DNA from: Shewanella woodyi ATCC 51908
Lineage (GTDB): Bacteria; Pseudomonadota; Gammaproteobacteria; Enterobacterales; Shewanellaceae
NCBI RefSeq assembly: GCF_000019525.1
Contig: NC_010506.1
Location: 3,844,001 to 3,908,000 of the forward strand
Direction: 5' to 3'
DNA: 64,000 nucleotides
Of this stretch, positions 50,201 to 58,687 are shown piece by piece (positions within the stretch are counted from its first letter, which is position 1; every line of letters begins with the position of its first letter). The notes below the pieces were generated by a model. The model searched no databases. It had not been told where the DNA came from and saw only the letters and a program-made list of their open reading frames with translations. The position numbers and the translations under genes were made by a program.

Positions 50201-53200
50201 GCACGTTAACCCTTTCTGTTGTTGTCACAGATATAAACGGAAATTCAGCTACTGCAGTGACAGATACAGTGACTAAAGATGCCTTAGGTCCTGTTGTTCA
50301 ATCTGTGACCTTAAATACAGGCCACTTGAAAGCGGGCGAAACCATTACAGCCACAGTGCAACTTGATGATACCGTTATCTTGTCTGGCACTAACGCCACC
50401 GCCACTCTCTTAATTGGTGGGGCAAGTCGAACCGCGGTTTATACCAGTGGACATAGCTCATCCAACTTGACCTTTAGTTATGATGTTATCAGTGGAGACA
50501 ATGACAGCGATGGCGTCACTGTGACATCGGTTCAAAGCAACTCTGATACAGCTCAAGATGCCAATGGCAACTTAGCAGACTTTAGCTTTACAGCATTAAC
50601 AGAAGCAAACTTGTTAATCGACACCCAAGCTCCAGCACCAGCGACCCCTCAGCAATCATCACAAACACTTAATGCCGATAGCATCAGCTTAACTCAAACC
50701 GATTACCCAGAAGATGGGATCACCATTGTTGCACTCTCCGATAGCGATGCTAATGGCATTGCCGACAGTAATACACCTTTAGCCAGCAGTAGCACCAATT
50801 CGGGTTCATGGTCACTGACACTCAACCTTAACCAAGATTCCGATAATCACTTTGTGTTACGTAGCCAAGATACAGCTGGCAATATTTCAGATATGGCCAT
50901 TGGCAGTTTTCTTGAAGATTCTATCGCTCCAGATAATGCCGTCATCTTAAGTCCAACATCTCCTATCTATCAGTCCACAACAGCCATCACCATTGAAGGG
51001 AGTCAGAGTGAAAATGGCATATCGGTCGGTCTCTATCAAGATGCGGATAACAATGGTATCGCTGATAATAATACTGAGATTGCATCGAGTACTGTTACAG
51101 CAAATAGCTGGAACATCAGCCTCACGTTAACCGATAACACGGAGACTAACTATGTAGTTATCGCTAAAGATAGCGCAGGTAACAGCGCTCAAGCAGTAGA
51201 TCTTGTCTCTCTCACTCATGACAATATTGCACCAAGTGCAGATATCACATCTGTCACAAGTGTTGATACCACGCCATCGCTTACAGGCTCTGTGACTGAT
51301 GCAGGAGGAATAGCCAGTTTATCTTTCACTTTAGAGGCTGACGACAGCACTATATTTGGGCCTTTCGATGTCGACAGTTTCAGTGATATCTACAATGGTA
51401 ACTGGTTAGATAACGAGCTGGCAGACAGCTTAAATGAAGGGAGTTATGACGCACACCTCTCCCCAGTCGACCTTGCTGGCAACACCCAAGTTATAACCAT
51501 TTCCAACGCAGTGACCATAGATACGTCAGCCCCAGCTAACTACGAGGTAGAGATAGAACAAGCGTATATTGACGCCAATAATGAGTCTGCACTTAGCTTT
51601 ATCATCACGGGAGGCGTGAGTGGAGAAAGCTATGTCTATCAAATAAGTGATGGCAGCAACTCAATCACAGGCAGCGGTAGCATTAGCAGTGACCCTCAGA
51701 CCGTGAACGGTGTTGATGTCAGCAGCTTAAATGAAGGCACACTTACCCTAACCCTCTCATTAACCGATGAAGCAGGAAACCAAGGTGCTGAAGCCACAGA
51801 TGGTGTACACAAAGCATATAACTTCACTCCGGTTATCACAGGTGTTCCAGCCAGCTCTGTCGATGAAGATAGCCTTTATAGTTTCACTCCAACGCTACTT
51901 GATACCGACAATGGTGACACTCACCATTTTACGATCAGTAATAAACCAAGCTGGGCAAGTTTTAACAGCGCCAATGGCAATTTGTCTGGCACACCTACCA
52001 ATGACGATGTGGGCATAAACAGTAATATCATAATCAGCGTCACCGACAGCACAGCCGCATCAGCAAGTTTGCCAGCATTTAGTATCGAAGTGCTCAATAT
52101 CAATGATACTCCGACTCTCAGCAGTACTCAGTTTGAAGCATTAGAGGACACTGAACTGGTGTTTAGCCTAGATGCCAAAGATGATGAAGGGGACGAGTTA
52201 ACCATAAGCCTAGTTAATCAGCCTCAACAAGGCTCCCTTGACACAAGTGGTGCTAAATGGACCTATCAAGCCAATGAAAACTTCCACGGTGATGACAACT
52301 TCACAGTCACCGTGAGCGATCAACAATCCAGTTCAAATCCCATTAAAGTGAGCATCAAAATACTTCCCGTAAACGATGCCCCCAAAGCACAAGATGACAC
52401 CTTTGAGCTCGACTATACTCCAAGCGGAGAGTATCGTTTACCTGTATTAGCCAACGATGAAGATATCGATGAGGATACACTTTCTCTCATCAGTGCAGAG
52501 TCGAGCTTAGGCAACGTAGAAATAGAAAATGAACAGTTACTGCTGACCTTAAGTTCAGGTATGACTGGCGATATTAACTTAAGCTACTTAATTGTTGATC
52601 CTGATGGTGAAAGCAGCCAAGCACAAGTAAATCTGCAAATCACTCCTAACAATGAGGCTCTGCCCACACTAACTGTGCCAGAGGCTGTAAGCGTCCAAGC
52701 TCAAGGCTTATTCACACGCGTCGATCTAGGTGTTGCAACAGCATTTGACAGTGAGGGAGAACCTCTACCTGTCAGCCTTAAATATGGTCAACCTCTATTC
52801 CAACCCGGTCGTCACCTTGTCTACTGGGAAACCACTGACAACAATGGCAACACGAAAATCGCAAGCCAACAGGTAGACGTTTATCCCTTGGTTAACTTCC
52901 ATAAAGATCAATTTGTCGTAGAGGGAGGAACGGCGTCCGTCACCCTTTCCCTCAATGGTGACTCACCACAGTATCCCGTTATGATCGATTTTAGCGTCGC
53001 TGGTGATGCTAAGCTCAATGAAGATTACTCCTTGAGCAGTCAGCAAGCTATTATCAGATCAGGGCGAGATGTAACACTGGAGATTGAGATCTTTGAAGAT
53101 GGAATAGATGAGCAAGATGAGAAATTGAAGCTCGTGCTTGATGAAGCGGTGAATAGCGGCTATAAGCCCAGTCACACCATGCATATCGTTAACCGTAATA

Positions 53201-55359
53201 TCGCCCCAGAGATATCCCTTGCTATAACCCAAGCCAAAGAACCAAGGTTGCTGATCTCACAAGATGGTGGAGAGGTGACTCTCACCGCCAGCTATTCAGA
53301 TAGCAACCCCCATGACCAACTCACTATCAACTGGGAGTTATCTCATCTTGTATTAGAGGACTTAGACACATCAGAAGGGATCATACGTTTCGACCCAACC
53401 AATGTTGAGCTGGGCGACTACACGATAAAAGTTCAAGTCTCAGATGGCCAAAAAAGAACACAGGTTACCCGCCGCTTAACACTCGTTGCCAATCTACCTT
53501 TACTCGATAATACCGACAGTGATGGAGATATGATCCCTGATAATGTTGAAGGGTTTGGCGATGATGACTTAGATGGTATAGCCAACTTCCAGGATGCCCT
53601 GCCCAGCTGTAATGTTCAGCCAGAAAATGAGGATGAGCAAGTTCAATATCTTATAGAGGGAGAAGCAGGTGTTTGTATCAAGCTAGGTAGCCTAGCAGTT
53701 GGAGGAGAGCGAAACACCCTCCTGCTTGATAAAGAAGACCCTCTGCCGCAAGACAGTGAATTTAGTTTCACCGGTGGAGTATTTGATTTTATCGCCAGCG
53801 GACTACCTATACAGGGTAATCAATATCGAATTGTTCTACCTTTGACTAAGGCTATCCCCTCAGGCGCTGTGTATAGAAAATATAATGAGTCTCAAGGTTG
53901 GTACGAGTTTGTTGAAGATGACTCCAACCATATCCACAGTACCAGTGGTGAACCAGGGTTCTGCCCCTCTCCGGGCGCGAGCAGCTGGCAAACAGGTCTG
54001 ATTGAAGGTGCATGGTGTATCCAGCTCACCATAGTGGATGGCGGACCAAATGATGACGATGGCGAAGCCAACTTCCACATTAGCGACCCCGGAGGAGTAG
54101 CAACACTGACAACGACTAACTTATCGCCAAATGCAGCAGATGATGTCGTTGAGCTAATAGAAACCAGTTTGCTTCTACTCGATCCGACCCTGAATGACAG
54201 TGATCCCGAAGGCGATCTCATCGAGTTGCAGAGCGTACAGGGAAGATTAGGAGCAGCAAGTATTAATCATACAGGCCTTTTACAATATCAAGCTCCAGTC
54301 GGTTACTTAGGCGATGACGAAGTGCTCTATACTGTAGTTGACGCTCAAGGTAATAGCGCAACGGCTCGGGTGCTTATAACAGTGAAAGCCAATGAGGCAC
54401 CGGTGACCAATGAGGATCACGCATCCACCGACGACAAAACCAGTATTATCGTGGATGTACTTGCTAACGACATCGATGATCAAGAGATAACTCTTAGCTT
54501 TGTTACTGCAAAAGTCGGCCAGGTTAGTATCACTTCTGACAATAAAATCCAATATATACCGCAACTTGGATTTGAAGGAGAGGACCGAGTGCTCTATGGT
54601 ATAGAAGATCAGTTAGGCGCTGAAATGGAAGGAGTTCTCACAGTGACTGTAGATGCATACCAAGAAATTAAGATAAATAACGAAAGTAGTGGTGGTTCAG
54701 TCAGTGTATTCACTGCCGCTCTCTTGCTTGTATTGGGATTAATCAGAAGAGGTAAACAAATTGCACAGATACTGCTTGCCAGCTTAGTACTGTGCAGTAC
54801 AGCACAAGCGACATGGTTCGCAGATATTCAAACGGGTTACAGCCGAACATCTGCCGAAGTCGATATCAACAAGCTTGAAGCAGCTGGAATGCAGGTATCA
54901 CAATTTTCCAGTGACAATAGTGATTGGAGTTGGGGCTTAGGATTTGGTTACCAATTCAACCCCAATTGGCACATTAACTTGGGTTATCAACACTTAGGCG
55001 ATTATCAGTTCACAGCAAAAGGTATCGCGTTAGACCCCGCCCCCTCGATCAAGATAGCAGAGAATTTAGGCCCACGTTCAGCGACAGGTATCGATTTAGG
55101 GATAAGCTATCTGTGGCAATTTAGTGAGCCCGTTGGATTAAAACTGGGTGGCGGGGTATGGTTCTGGCAAAGTGACTTTAACAGCCTGATAAACCAGGAA
55201 CTCGTAGAAAGTGATGAAAACGGTAGCGATTTATTCAGTGATGTATCACTTTATTGGAAGATTAACCCACAATGGCAACTCGCACTTGGCTGGCAACATT
55301 TTGTCATTAAGGATGATAAAATAGACAATGGTTTTATGCGACTAAGCTATCAGTTTTAA
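47212..55359 (+). CDS. Giant Ig/cadherin-repeat surface protein fused to a C-terminal outer-membrane barrel
   Basis: 2715 residues. Order: signal peptide (ends near SPLSAS); a beta-rich head (about 25-170); cadherin/VCBS-like repeats to about 700; Ig-like repeats of about 100 residues to about 1540; a putative Ig (HFTISNKPSWASFNSANGNL); cadherin-like, HYR-like and Calx-beta-like segments; a thrombospondin-3-like calcium stretch (TDSDGDMIPD, near 2101); a choice-of-anchor U-like domain (about 2186-2292); two more cadherin-like domains; GlyGly-CTERM-like anchor (Gly2494-Gly2495, then a helix and RR); then a second signal peptide ending at Ala2533; then a 182-residue outer-membrane barrel ending LSYQF. 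The stalk from the VCBS-like part on is homologous to that of the 13.6-21.7 kb protein. ATG 47212 has AGGAC just upstream. Confidence 0.85.
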   Translation: MKYGLLLILIGSLASPLSASTIDFESGVSGAGTQTITTTVDGITLTAVSNDDTWIVAHNSGNAGTIANVAAVDQSTGASLITISFSAPVNLTSIHTSDISQTINSLTFTPTDGSGNSAFTDNNGGSTWGNNVNGNNISFTSWSNPSSSFTITGSTSAGNVMLLIMDNIIFTAAPTNTAPTLTNINGDSFTYTEGDGTQIIDQGTVASVSDADGGNFDGGNLTLTITSGEDAAEDILSIDTNGTVSLAGTTAGSNVAITGPGTIGTLANNIAAGNDFVINLNASATPAHVQTLVQALTYQNSDTDNPTAGARNVRLTINDGDGGTSSNADITVTVAAVNDNPTLLNLAGDNLNYSEGDGKQNIDISANATVTDVDSVNLSSGTLTVTIPTNKDASEDILGFDNTVTTTGLASASITISATNIGTLTNAISEGNDLIVTFNSNATPALVQSLIRAITYENSDNLTPTENTRTVRAVLTDGDGGSSGNIDTSVVVSQVNDLPVSSNNTLTPNEGDVLTIAASDFAFSDPEGDTLNHITIITAPVNGSLWLDLDASGSINNAESTLTNSATVTKANLDANQLKYIPNGDTSSSFTFSVNDGISDSISSYTISLTVNAQPTVTVNQGSGQNDPTNNATVVFDVIFNESISGFDVTDINLSGGVTASVTSVSASSGTSFTVITNISANEGDIIAQVLAGGVTDAFGATNQASTSTDNNIKYDITAPATPTALDMSTSSDTGSSDSDDITSDQTPEVSGNGETGATLTLFSDTDDDGVLDGGEVSITTSVSSGAWSTSMPSLTSTNHSLKAFQTDAAGNDSPVSTALSIEVDTNAPSGHSVSITQNPVNSSNEDAVSFTFTAGEIASLYAYTISSSGGGTAVTGNGSLATATDTIDNIDVSSLGDGTLTLSLVLTDIAGNSASAVNDSSTKDSTAPTGHSVSIDQGIILESNDNAVSFTFTGAEVGANFSYTLSSGGDSVNGSGTIASASDQISNIDVTSLSDGTLTLSVVVTDINGNSATAVTDTVTKDALGPVVQSVTLNTGHLKAGETITATVQLDDTVILSGTNATATLLIGGASRTAVYTSGHSSSNLTFSYDVISGDNDSDGVTVTSVQSNSDTAQDANGNLADFSFTALTEANLLIDTQAPAPATPQQSSQTLNADSISLTQTDYPEDGITIVALSDSDANGIADSNTPLASSSTNSGSWSLTLNLNQDSDNHFVLRSQDTAGNISDMAIGSFLEDSIAPDNAVILSPTSPIYQSTTAITIEGSQSENGISVGLYQDADNNGIADNNTEIASSTVTANSWNISLTLTDNTETNYVVIAKDSAGNSAQAVDLVSLTHDNIAPSADITSVTSVDTTPSLTGSVTDAGGIASLSFTLEADDSTIFGPFDVDSFSDIYNGNWLDNELADSLNEGSYDAHLSPVDLAGNTQVITISNAVTIDTSAPANYEVEIEQAYIDANNESALSFIITGGVSGESYVYQISDGSNSITGSGSISSDPQTVNGVDVSSLNEGTLTLTLSLTDEAGNQGAEATDGVHKAYNFTPVITGVPASSVDEDSLYSFTPTLLDTDNGDTHHFTISNKPSWASFNSANGNLSGTPTNDDVGINSNIIISVTDSTAASASLPAFSIEVLNINDTPTLSSTQFEALEDTELVFSLDAKDDEGDELTISLVNQPQQGSLDTSGAKWTYQANENFHGDDNFTVTVSDQQSSSNPIKVSIKILPVNDAPKAQDDTFELDYTPSGEYRLPVLANDEDIDEDTLSLISAESSLGNVEIENEQLLLTLSSGMTGDINLSYLIVDPDGESSQAQVNLQITPNNEALPTLTVPEAVSVQAQGLFTRVDLGVATAFDSEGEPLPVSLKYGQPLFQPGRHLVYWETTDNNGNTKIASQQVDVYPLVNFHKDQFVVEGGTASVTLSLNGDSPQYPVMIDFSVAGDAKLNEDYSLSSQQAIIRSGRDVTLEIEIFEDGIDEQDEKLKLVLDEAVNSGYKPSHTMHIVNRNIAPEISLAITQAKEPRLLISQDGGEVTLTASYSDSNPHDQLTINWELSHLVLEDLDTSEGIIRFDPTNVELGDYTIKVQVSDGQKRTQVTRRLTLVANLPLLDNTDSDGDMIPDNVEGFGDDDLDGIANFQDALPSCNVQPENEDEQVQYLIEGEAGVCIKLGSLAVGGERNTLLLDKEDPLPQDSEFSFTGGVFDFIASGLPIQGNQYRIVLPLTKAIPSGAVYRKYNESQGWYEFVEDDSNHIHSTSGEPGFCPSPGASSWQTGLIEGAWCIQLTIVDGGPNDDDGEANFHISDPGGVATLTTTNLSPNAADDVVELIETSLLLLDPTLNDSDPEGDLIELQSVQGRLGAASINHTGLLQYQAPVGYLGDDEVLYTVVDAQGNSATARVLITVKANEAPVTNEDHASTDDKTSIIVDVLANDIDDQEITLSFVTAKVGQVSITSDNKIQYIPQLGFEGEDRVLYGIEDQLGAEMEGVLTVTVDAYQEIKINNESSGGSVSVFTAALLLVLGLIRRGKQIAQILLASLVLCSTAQATWFADIQTGYSRTSAEVDINKLEAAGMQVSQFSSDNSDWSWGLGFGYQFNPNWHINLGYQHLGDYQFTAKGIALDPAPSIKIAENLGPRSATGIDLGISYLWQFSEPVGLKLGGGVWFWQSDFNSLINQELVESDENGSDLFSDVSLYWKINPQWQLALGWQHFVIKDDKIDNGFMRLSYQF
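54691..54810 (+). other. Fusion junction: GlyGly-CTERM anchor, then internal signal peptide, then barrel
   Basis: Within one open frame, GGT-GGT (54691-54696) begins a GlyGly-CTERM-like tail of hydrophobic helix and RR. Seven residues later begins IAQILLASLVLCSTAQA, a second signal peptide with cleavage near 54810. No in-frame ATG lies between them. The in-frame ATT at 54760 has AAGAGGT six bases upstream, so the barrel may also be initiated internally at this rare start codon. The frame would end in QKR-stop two bases out of phase, at 54752, as expected if a single indel once fused two genes. Confidence 0.6.
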
Positions 55360-55382
55360 GCAGCAAATAATTCAAACTAAAT

Positions 55383-55401
55383 AGGGGCATTTGCCCCTTT
55401 T
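55383..55401. terminator. Terminator between the giant gene and the convergent cupin gene
   Basis: AGGGGCA (55383-55389) pairs with TGCCCCT (55392-55398) followed by TTT. The loop is only two bases, so the real stem may be a base or two shorter. Confidence 0.72.
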
Positions 55402-55416
55402 CTGTTCAAGAAATAA

Positions 55417-55824
55417 TTATTCAGCCTCTTTATCCAGTACTGTGACTGCAGCATCTTTTTCCGCCAGATAAAACACCACAATTTTAGCTGGCTCACTGCT
55501 GATATTTTTCCCGTAATGAGAGGTATTGAACAGCTCAATAAGCGGCTCGCCAGCTTTCAGGTTTTTCTCCTTACCATCGCGTGTATACACAATTAACTCA
55601 CCACTAAGCAGTATGCCGGCATTTATCGCAGGATGCTGATGCCAAGGCAGCTGCTCACCTGGCGCAATCACTATCTCTTTAATCGTCACCTCAGGTTGAA
55701 CTAGTGAATATTGCGGTAATGTTTGTCCATCCCAAGTCTCTGTAGACTTGATCAGATCTTTAGAGGTAGCAGCAGTAGCGGAGAATGCCCCCATCAAGAG
55801 CAATGAATATAGCGGTTTGAGCAT
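55417..55824 (-). CDS. Exported cupin-domain protein
   Basis: A secreted protein of 135 residues: signal peptide MLKPLYSLLLMGAFSATAA, then one cupin fold. The metal-binding motif is LPWHQHPAINAGILLSGE (HxHxxxxxxxE-like), with a C-terminal histidine in NTSHYGKNISSEPAK. No enzyme function can be assigned. AAGGA lies nine bases before ATG 55824. It converges with the giant gene. Confidence 0.8.
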   Translation of the reverse strand: MLKPLYSLLLMGAFSATAATSKDLIKSTETWDGQTLPQYSLVQPEVTIKEIVIAPGEQLPWHQHPAINAGILLSGELIVYTRDGKEKNLKAGEPLIELFNTSHYGKNISSEPAKIVVFYLAEKDAAVTVLDKEAE

Positions 55825-56321
55825 TAAAAAGTATCCTTACTATTAAAATTAAGGAGACAGTGTACAACAACCACAGAGCGAGTCATGGCTAACAAGAACA
55901 GTAATCTCGACCACCAATAGTCACTTCATCCACACAGGTTAATACAGGCAAAATAAAGCACTAACCTAGCAATTAAGGTGTAGAGTTATAGCTAAAAATA
56001 GCTAAGTACACAGTTAAATCCCCATTAAATAGCATAAAAATAAAATTATTTTAGCTGCATCTCTCAATCCACTGATCCTACCTCTGGTGTCTTAAACACA
56101 GAGCAAAGTGGTAGATATCATTTACCTTTTCTATAAACGCTTGTTTGAAAAAATGCTGAAATACGCATTATGACTGGCTTTGTAAAGAAAATAACTATTG
56201 CGGCCTACAGTTTAATCAGTTAACAATAATGTTACACGGTTATTTTTTATACAAGATTGATACAAGTCAACAGATGAGATAACCACCAACAAGACACACT
56301 ACAACAACTCTGGGGAACCCT
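55825..56321. other. Intergenic region upstream of the lipase operon
   Basis: About 500 AT-rich bases between divergent cupin and lipase genes. No coding frame, T-run hairpin or named binding site is evident. The lipase promoter is expected here. Confidence 0.35.
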
Positions 56322-57239
56322 ATGAAAACATGGCTAACTGTTACAACACTCCTTTTTCTTTGCTTATTTTACCCGGCACAATCCCACGCAGCATCAACAA
56401 AATATCCCGTCGTACTTGTCCATGGATTTATGGGCTTCGATGACGCACTTGGAATTGATTATTTTTACGGTATTCCCAGAGCCCTTAGAAACCAAGGCTC
56501 ACAGGTCTTTGTTGCCAGAGTATCGCCAATTAACTCATCTGAAGTCAGAGGAGAACAGCTTAGACTCTATGTACAATCTGTACTGGCCTACACTGGCGCG
56601 CAGAAAGTGAACTTAATTGGTCATAGCCATGGTGGTCCAACTGCACGTTATGTTGCTAGTGTAAGTCCTGAGATGGTCGCATCAGTGACCTCTGTGGGTG
56701 GAGTAAATTGGGGCAGCAGCTTTGCAGATTTCCTTCGAGGCGCAATTCCAGTTAACTCTTGGGTAGAATGGTCAGTCAATGTTGCATTTAATACTCTTTC
56801 TCAAATCGTCACAGGCGTATCTGGTGGCGGTAGCTTTCCGGCCGACACCTTAGCTTCTACGGAGTCCCTCACCACACAAGGTTCAATTAGGTTTAACCAG
56901 AGATATCCTGAAGGTGTCCCTAGCAACTACTGTGGTTATGGTTCAGCCAGAGCCAGCAACGGTGTTAATTATTACTCTTGGTCAGGCACGAGCCAGAGCA
57001 CCAACTTTTGGGATGCTAGTGATGCAGCCTTAAGTGTCACCAGCTGGGTATTTAATGAAGCTAACGACGGTCTAGTCTCAAGATGTAGCTCACATTTAGG
57101 TCAAGTGATCCGCGATAACTATAATATGAACCACCTTGATGAAATTAATCAGATGTTTGGCTTAGTCAGCTGGTTCGAAACAAACCCTAAAACCCTATAT
57201 AAAGCACATGTTAACCGTCTTGCTAGCAACGGATTTTAA
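56322..57239 (+). CDS. Secreted triacylglycerol lipase (family I.1/I.2)
   Basis: Secreted hydrolase of long-chain triglycerides; 305 residues, signal peptide ending SHA. The mature part opens KYPVVLVHGFMGFDD (oxyanion hole). The nucleophile is Ser102 in GHSHGG, and Asp249 (EANDGLVS) with His271 (MNHLDEIN) complete the triad. Cys204 and Cys255 would form the disulfide of family I.1/I.2 lipases. Such lipases need a foldase, and one follows 3 bases after the stop. Export is by type II secretion in known members. Confidence 0.93.
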   Translation: MKTWLTVTTLLFLCLFYPAQSHAASTKYPVVLVHGFMGFDDALGIDYFYGIPRALRNQGSQVFVARVSPINSSEVRGEQLRLYVQSVLAYTGAQKVNLIGHSHGGPTARYVASVSPEMVASVTSVGGVNWGSSFADFLRGAIPVNSWVEWSVNVAFNTLSQIVTGVSGGGSFPADTLASTESLTTQGSIRFNQRYPEGVPSNYCGYGSARASNGVNYYSWSGTSQSTNFWDASDAALSVTSWVFNEANDGLVSRCSSHLGQVIRDNYNMNHLDEINQMFGLVSWFETNPKTLYKAHVNRLASNGF

Positions 57240-57242
57240 TCT

Positions 57243-58211
57243 ATGCCTCAGCAAGTAAAACAAAGTGCTAACAGCCCCCTTTCGGCAAAAAGTATTATGC
57301 TTTTAAGCTTAATTCTTGCCTTAGTCGTGGGGGGGCTAATCTATTTTAATGTGCAACATTACTCATCAACGGTCACCAATACCGACGTCAAAATAGAAGA
57401 GTTCAAGATACAACCTGAGCCCGTTAAAGAGGATAAAGTCGCCTCCCGAAATATAGGGCAATCAGAGCTTGAGTTAAACGAAGAGCTCAGATGGAAATTT
57501 GATGAGTTAATTCTCACTCATCAAGAGACAGGTCAAACCATAACGATCCTATTAAACAAGCTCTCTACCCAACTGGATTTAACTCCTGAGGCTCATATAT
57601 ATCTACTGGATCTTTTTAGTCGCTATCGCGATTATAAAATCGCCTTAGTTGAGATAAAACAAACGGGCCCTAACATGCTCAGTGAACTCAATATTGATGA
57701 CACAATGAACTTTATAGAGCGCGCCCATCAAAGCCAATTTGATTATTTTACCCAAGTTGAAATAGAAGCCTTTTTTTCTCATGAAAATCGCTACGACAAT
57801 CAAGCAATAGAGAGAATGGCTATCTTACAGGACAGTTCACTTTCCACTCAGCAGAAGCAGATGCTAATCACCCATCAAATAAGCCAGATGGATGAGGAGG
57901 AGAGAGAGGTGTATGAGCCTACTCTGCAGGTTTTTAATATCGTCGATAATTTAGATGGCAATAGTAACCAACTCAATGAGTTTACACCGCAAGTGATGGA
58001 GAGAATTGAGCAATTAAAAGCGGATGAACAGGCTTGGAAATTAAAAGTTAAAGAGTTTCAATCCTTTGAAATTAAAAGTAGAGGTGAATTCACCGATCAA
58101 CAGGAGGTTGAAGAGGCACTAAGTCACTACCAAGGTCAACATTTCACTCCAAATGAAATAAAGCGGCTTAAGGTATATATCAATAACCCTGAACTGTTAA
58201 ATGCAGGCTAG
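57243..58211 (+). CDS. Lipase-specific foldase (Lif)
   Basis: Inner-membrane-anchored periplasmic chaperone that folds the neighbouring lipase; 322 residues, one N-terminal helix (SIMLLSLILALVVGGLIYF, about 17-35). The alpha-helical extended body shows the Lif motif region as RWKFDELILT (Arg83, Phe86, Asp87); the usual motif is RxxFDY(F/C)L(S/T)A, so the tyrosine is replaced by Glu88. The DLFSRYRDYKIALVEIK segment is another family mark. Gene order lipase-foldase with 3-base spacing is the standard arrangement. Confidence 0.87.
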   Translation: MPQQVKQSANSPLSAKSIMLLSLILALVVGGLIYFNVQHYSSTVTNTDVKIEEFKIQPEPVKEDKVASRNIGQSELELNEELRWKFDELILTHQETGQTITILLNKLSTQLDLTPEAHIYLLDLFSRYRDYKIALVEIKQTGPNMLSELNIDDTMNFIERAHQSQFDYFTQVEIEAFFSHENRYDNQAIERMAILQDSSLSTQQKQMLITHQISQMDEEEREVYEPTLQVFNIVDNLDGNSNQLNEFTPQVMERIEQLKADEQAWKLKVKEFQSFEIKSRGEFTDQQEVEEALSHYQGQHFTPNEIKRLKVYINNPELLNAG

Positions 58212-58232
58212 CCTAACCAAATTAGGCTAGCC
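58206..58232. terminator. Bidirectional hairpin at the lipase operon end
   Basis: GGCTAGCCTAA (58206-58216) is a perfect inverse of TTAGGCTAGCC (58222-58232), overlapping the foldase stop. It lacks T-runs, so it is a likely stop of two convergent transcripts but not a textbook intrinsic terminator. Confidence 0.6.
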
Positions 58233-58239
58233 AAAGGGC

Positions 58240-58668
58240 TTATTGCTTACTAGCAGGTTTTTTCCCCAGCAGATCCAATTTGCCTTTCTTGGAAACTCCC
58301 GCAATAGCTAATGTTTGACTACCGACACTGTCATAGGTCAAATCGATAGACTTTATTTTCAGATCACCTTTCGGAATAGAGATACTGCGGCTCGATAATC
58401 CTTTAGTTAACACTCCGAGGTTATCTAGCGTTTTACTCGTCCCGTCACTCATGTTAATGACAACTTTATGCAGATTAACTGTTCCTTGAGTGCACTTAAG
58501 CTTAATGTGAGTCACATTTTTCTCACTACCTCTCGGCGTCACGGTATCGGTTTCAGTTTTGTAATTAACTGTCTTGTCAGCAATCTTTATCCACTCTGTA
58601 GATGCCACTCCTTGAAACGAAAACGCCATCAATAGAACTGCGCATATACCTAATATCGTGTTTTTCAA
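58240..58668 (-). CDS. Exported DUF2541-like protein
   Basis: A small secreted protein of 142 residues with signal peptide ending QGVAS. TEWIKIADKTVNYKTETDTV then HIKLKCTQGTVNLHKVVINM and the closing LTYDSVGSQTLAIAGV look like the YaaI-type DUF2541 family of exported beta-proteins. Function is unknown. It follows the DUF4136 gene on the same strand by 19 bases, so they are likely cotranscribed. Confidence 0.65.
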   Translation of the reverse strand: MKNTILGICAVLLMAFSFQGVASTEWIKIADKTVNYKTETDTVTPRGSEKNVTHIKLKCTQGTVNLHKVVINMSDGTSKTLDNLGVLTKGLSSRSISIPKGDLKIKSIDLTYDSVGSQTLAIAGVSKKGKLDLLGKKPASKQ

Positions 58669-58687
58669 ACTCCCTCTCCTTTTTTTA

